Assembly (NCBI GenBank): GCA_017883345.1
Contig: JADGNT010000330.1
Coordinates: 1-6,145 of the forward strand
Length of the DNA: 6,145 bases
Direction: 5' to 3'
Origin: Candidatus Solibacter sp.
Lineage (GTDB): Bacteria > Acidobacteriota > Terriglobia > Bryobacterales > Bryobacteraceae
Positions 6,100 to 6,145 of the stretch are shown here, one piece after another. Each line of letters starts with the position of its first letter. The first letter of the stretch is position 1. A program made the position numbers and the translations under genes. Below the pieces are notes generated by a model, which was not told the origin of the DNA, made no database searches, and saw only the letters and a program-made list of their open reading frames with translations.

Positions 6100-6145
6100 A
6101 CTGGCAGCGAATTTCCGGCAAAATGCGCCGGAAATCCATGCCAGT
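6100..6145. repeat. Two-tier inverted repeat upstream of fabI (hairpin or operator)
   Basis: Outer arms ACTGGCA (6100-6106) and TGCCAGT (6139-6145) are perfect complements; inner arms ATTTCCGGC (6111-6119) and GCCGGAAAT (6127-6135) are perfect over 9 bases around a 7-base loop (6120-6126). The arms are separated by 4 and 3 unpaired bases, giving 16 base pairs in total. The structure ends exactly at the window edge and could continue beyond it. It sits 94 bases upstream of the fabI ATG. No T-run follows on the minus strand; the plus-strand side is outside the window. It could be a terminator of a gene to the right, a regulator site for fabI, or a dispersed palindromic repeat. Confidence 0.7.

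Overview
The window is a bacterial chromosomal segment, GC-rich with strong G/C preference at third codon positions. Gene content (YihY/BrkB-type membrane protein next to a long AI-2E-type permease, a histidine-methyltransferase-like enzyme next to a Bacillus-type FabI, and the end of a membrane protein resembling ABC-2 permeases) suggests a soil-type bacterium. An Acidobacteriota-like host is my best guess, but it rests on remembered protein similarity and is tentative.

Layout from left to right. Bases 2-214 hold the C-terminal end of a membrane protein that begins outside the window. Bases 282-506 hold the last quarter or less of an ISL3-family transposase, a decayed insertion-sequence remnant. 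A gene-poor stretch of about 680 bases follows (507-1183). At 1184-1345 lies a 53-residue protein made almost entirely of four DnaJ-like cysteine motifs. Two co-directional membrane protein genes follow, practically touching: a YihY/BrkB-family protein (1554-2423 plus stop) and an AI-2E/PerM-family permease (2442-4268) with a long soluble C-terminal extension. The second half (4275-6006) is on the minus strand: fabI, encoding enoyl-ACP reductase, then 28 bases downstream a SAM-dependent methyltransferase of the EgtD fold. The plus- and minus-strand blocks converge with only 6 bases between stop codons. The right edge (6100-6145) is a strong two-tier inverted repeat upstream of fabI.

How they may work together. 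YihY and AI-2E look like one transcription unit for the cell envelope. FabI performs the last step of fatty-acid elongation, and the methyltransferase is probably co-transcribed with it. Nothing in the window ties the methyltransferase to ergothioneine synthesis: no egtB-like gene is present and several histidine-pocket residues appear replaced.

Most worth a second look: (1) the AI-2E permease tail, which reads like a cobalamin-binding helical module plus a B12-type Rossmann domain but lacks the cobalamin-ligand motif; (2) the EgtD-fold enzyme with an altered substrate pocket beside fabI; (3) the minimal stand-alone four-CxxC protein. None amounts to a clear new defence or mobile system. All calls come from reading the sequence by eye, without database search.
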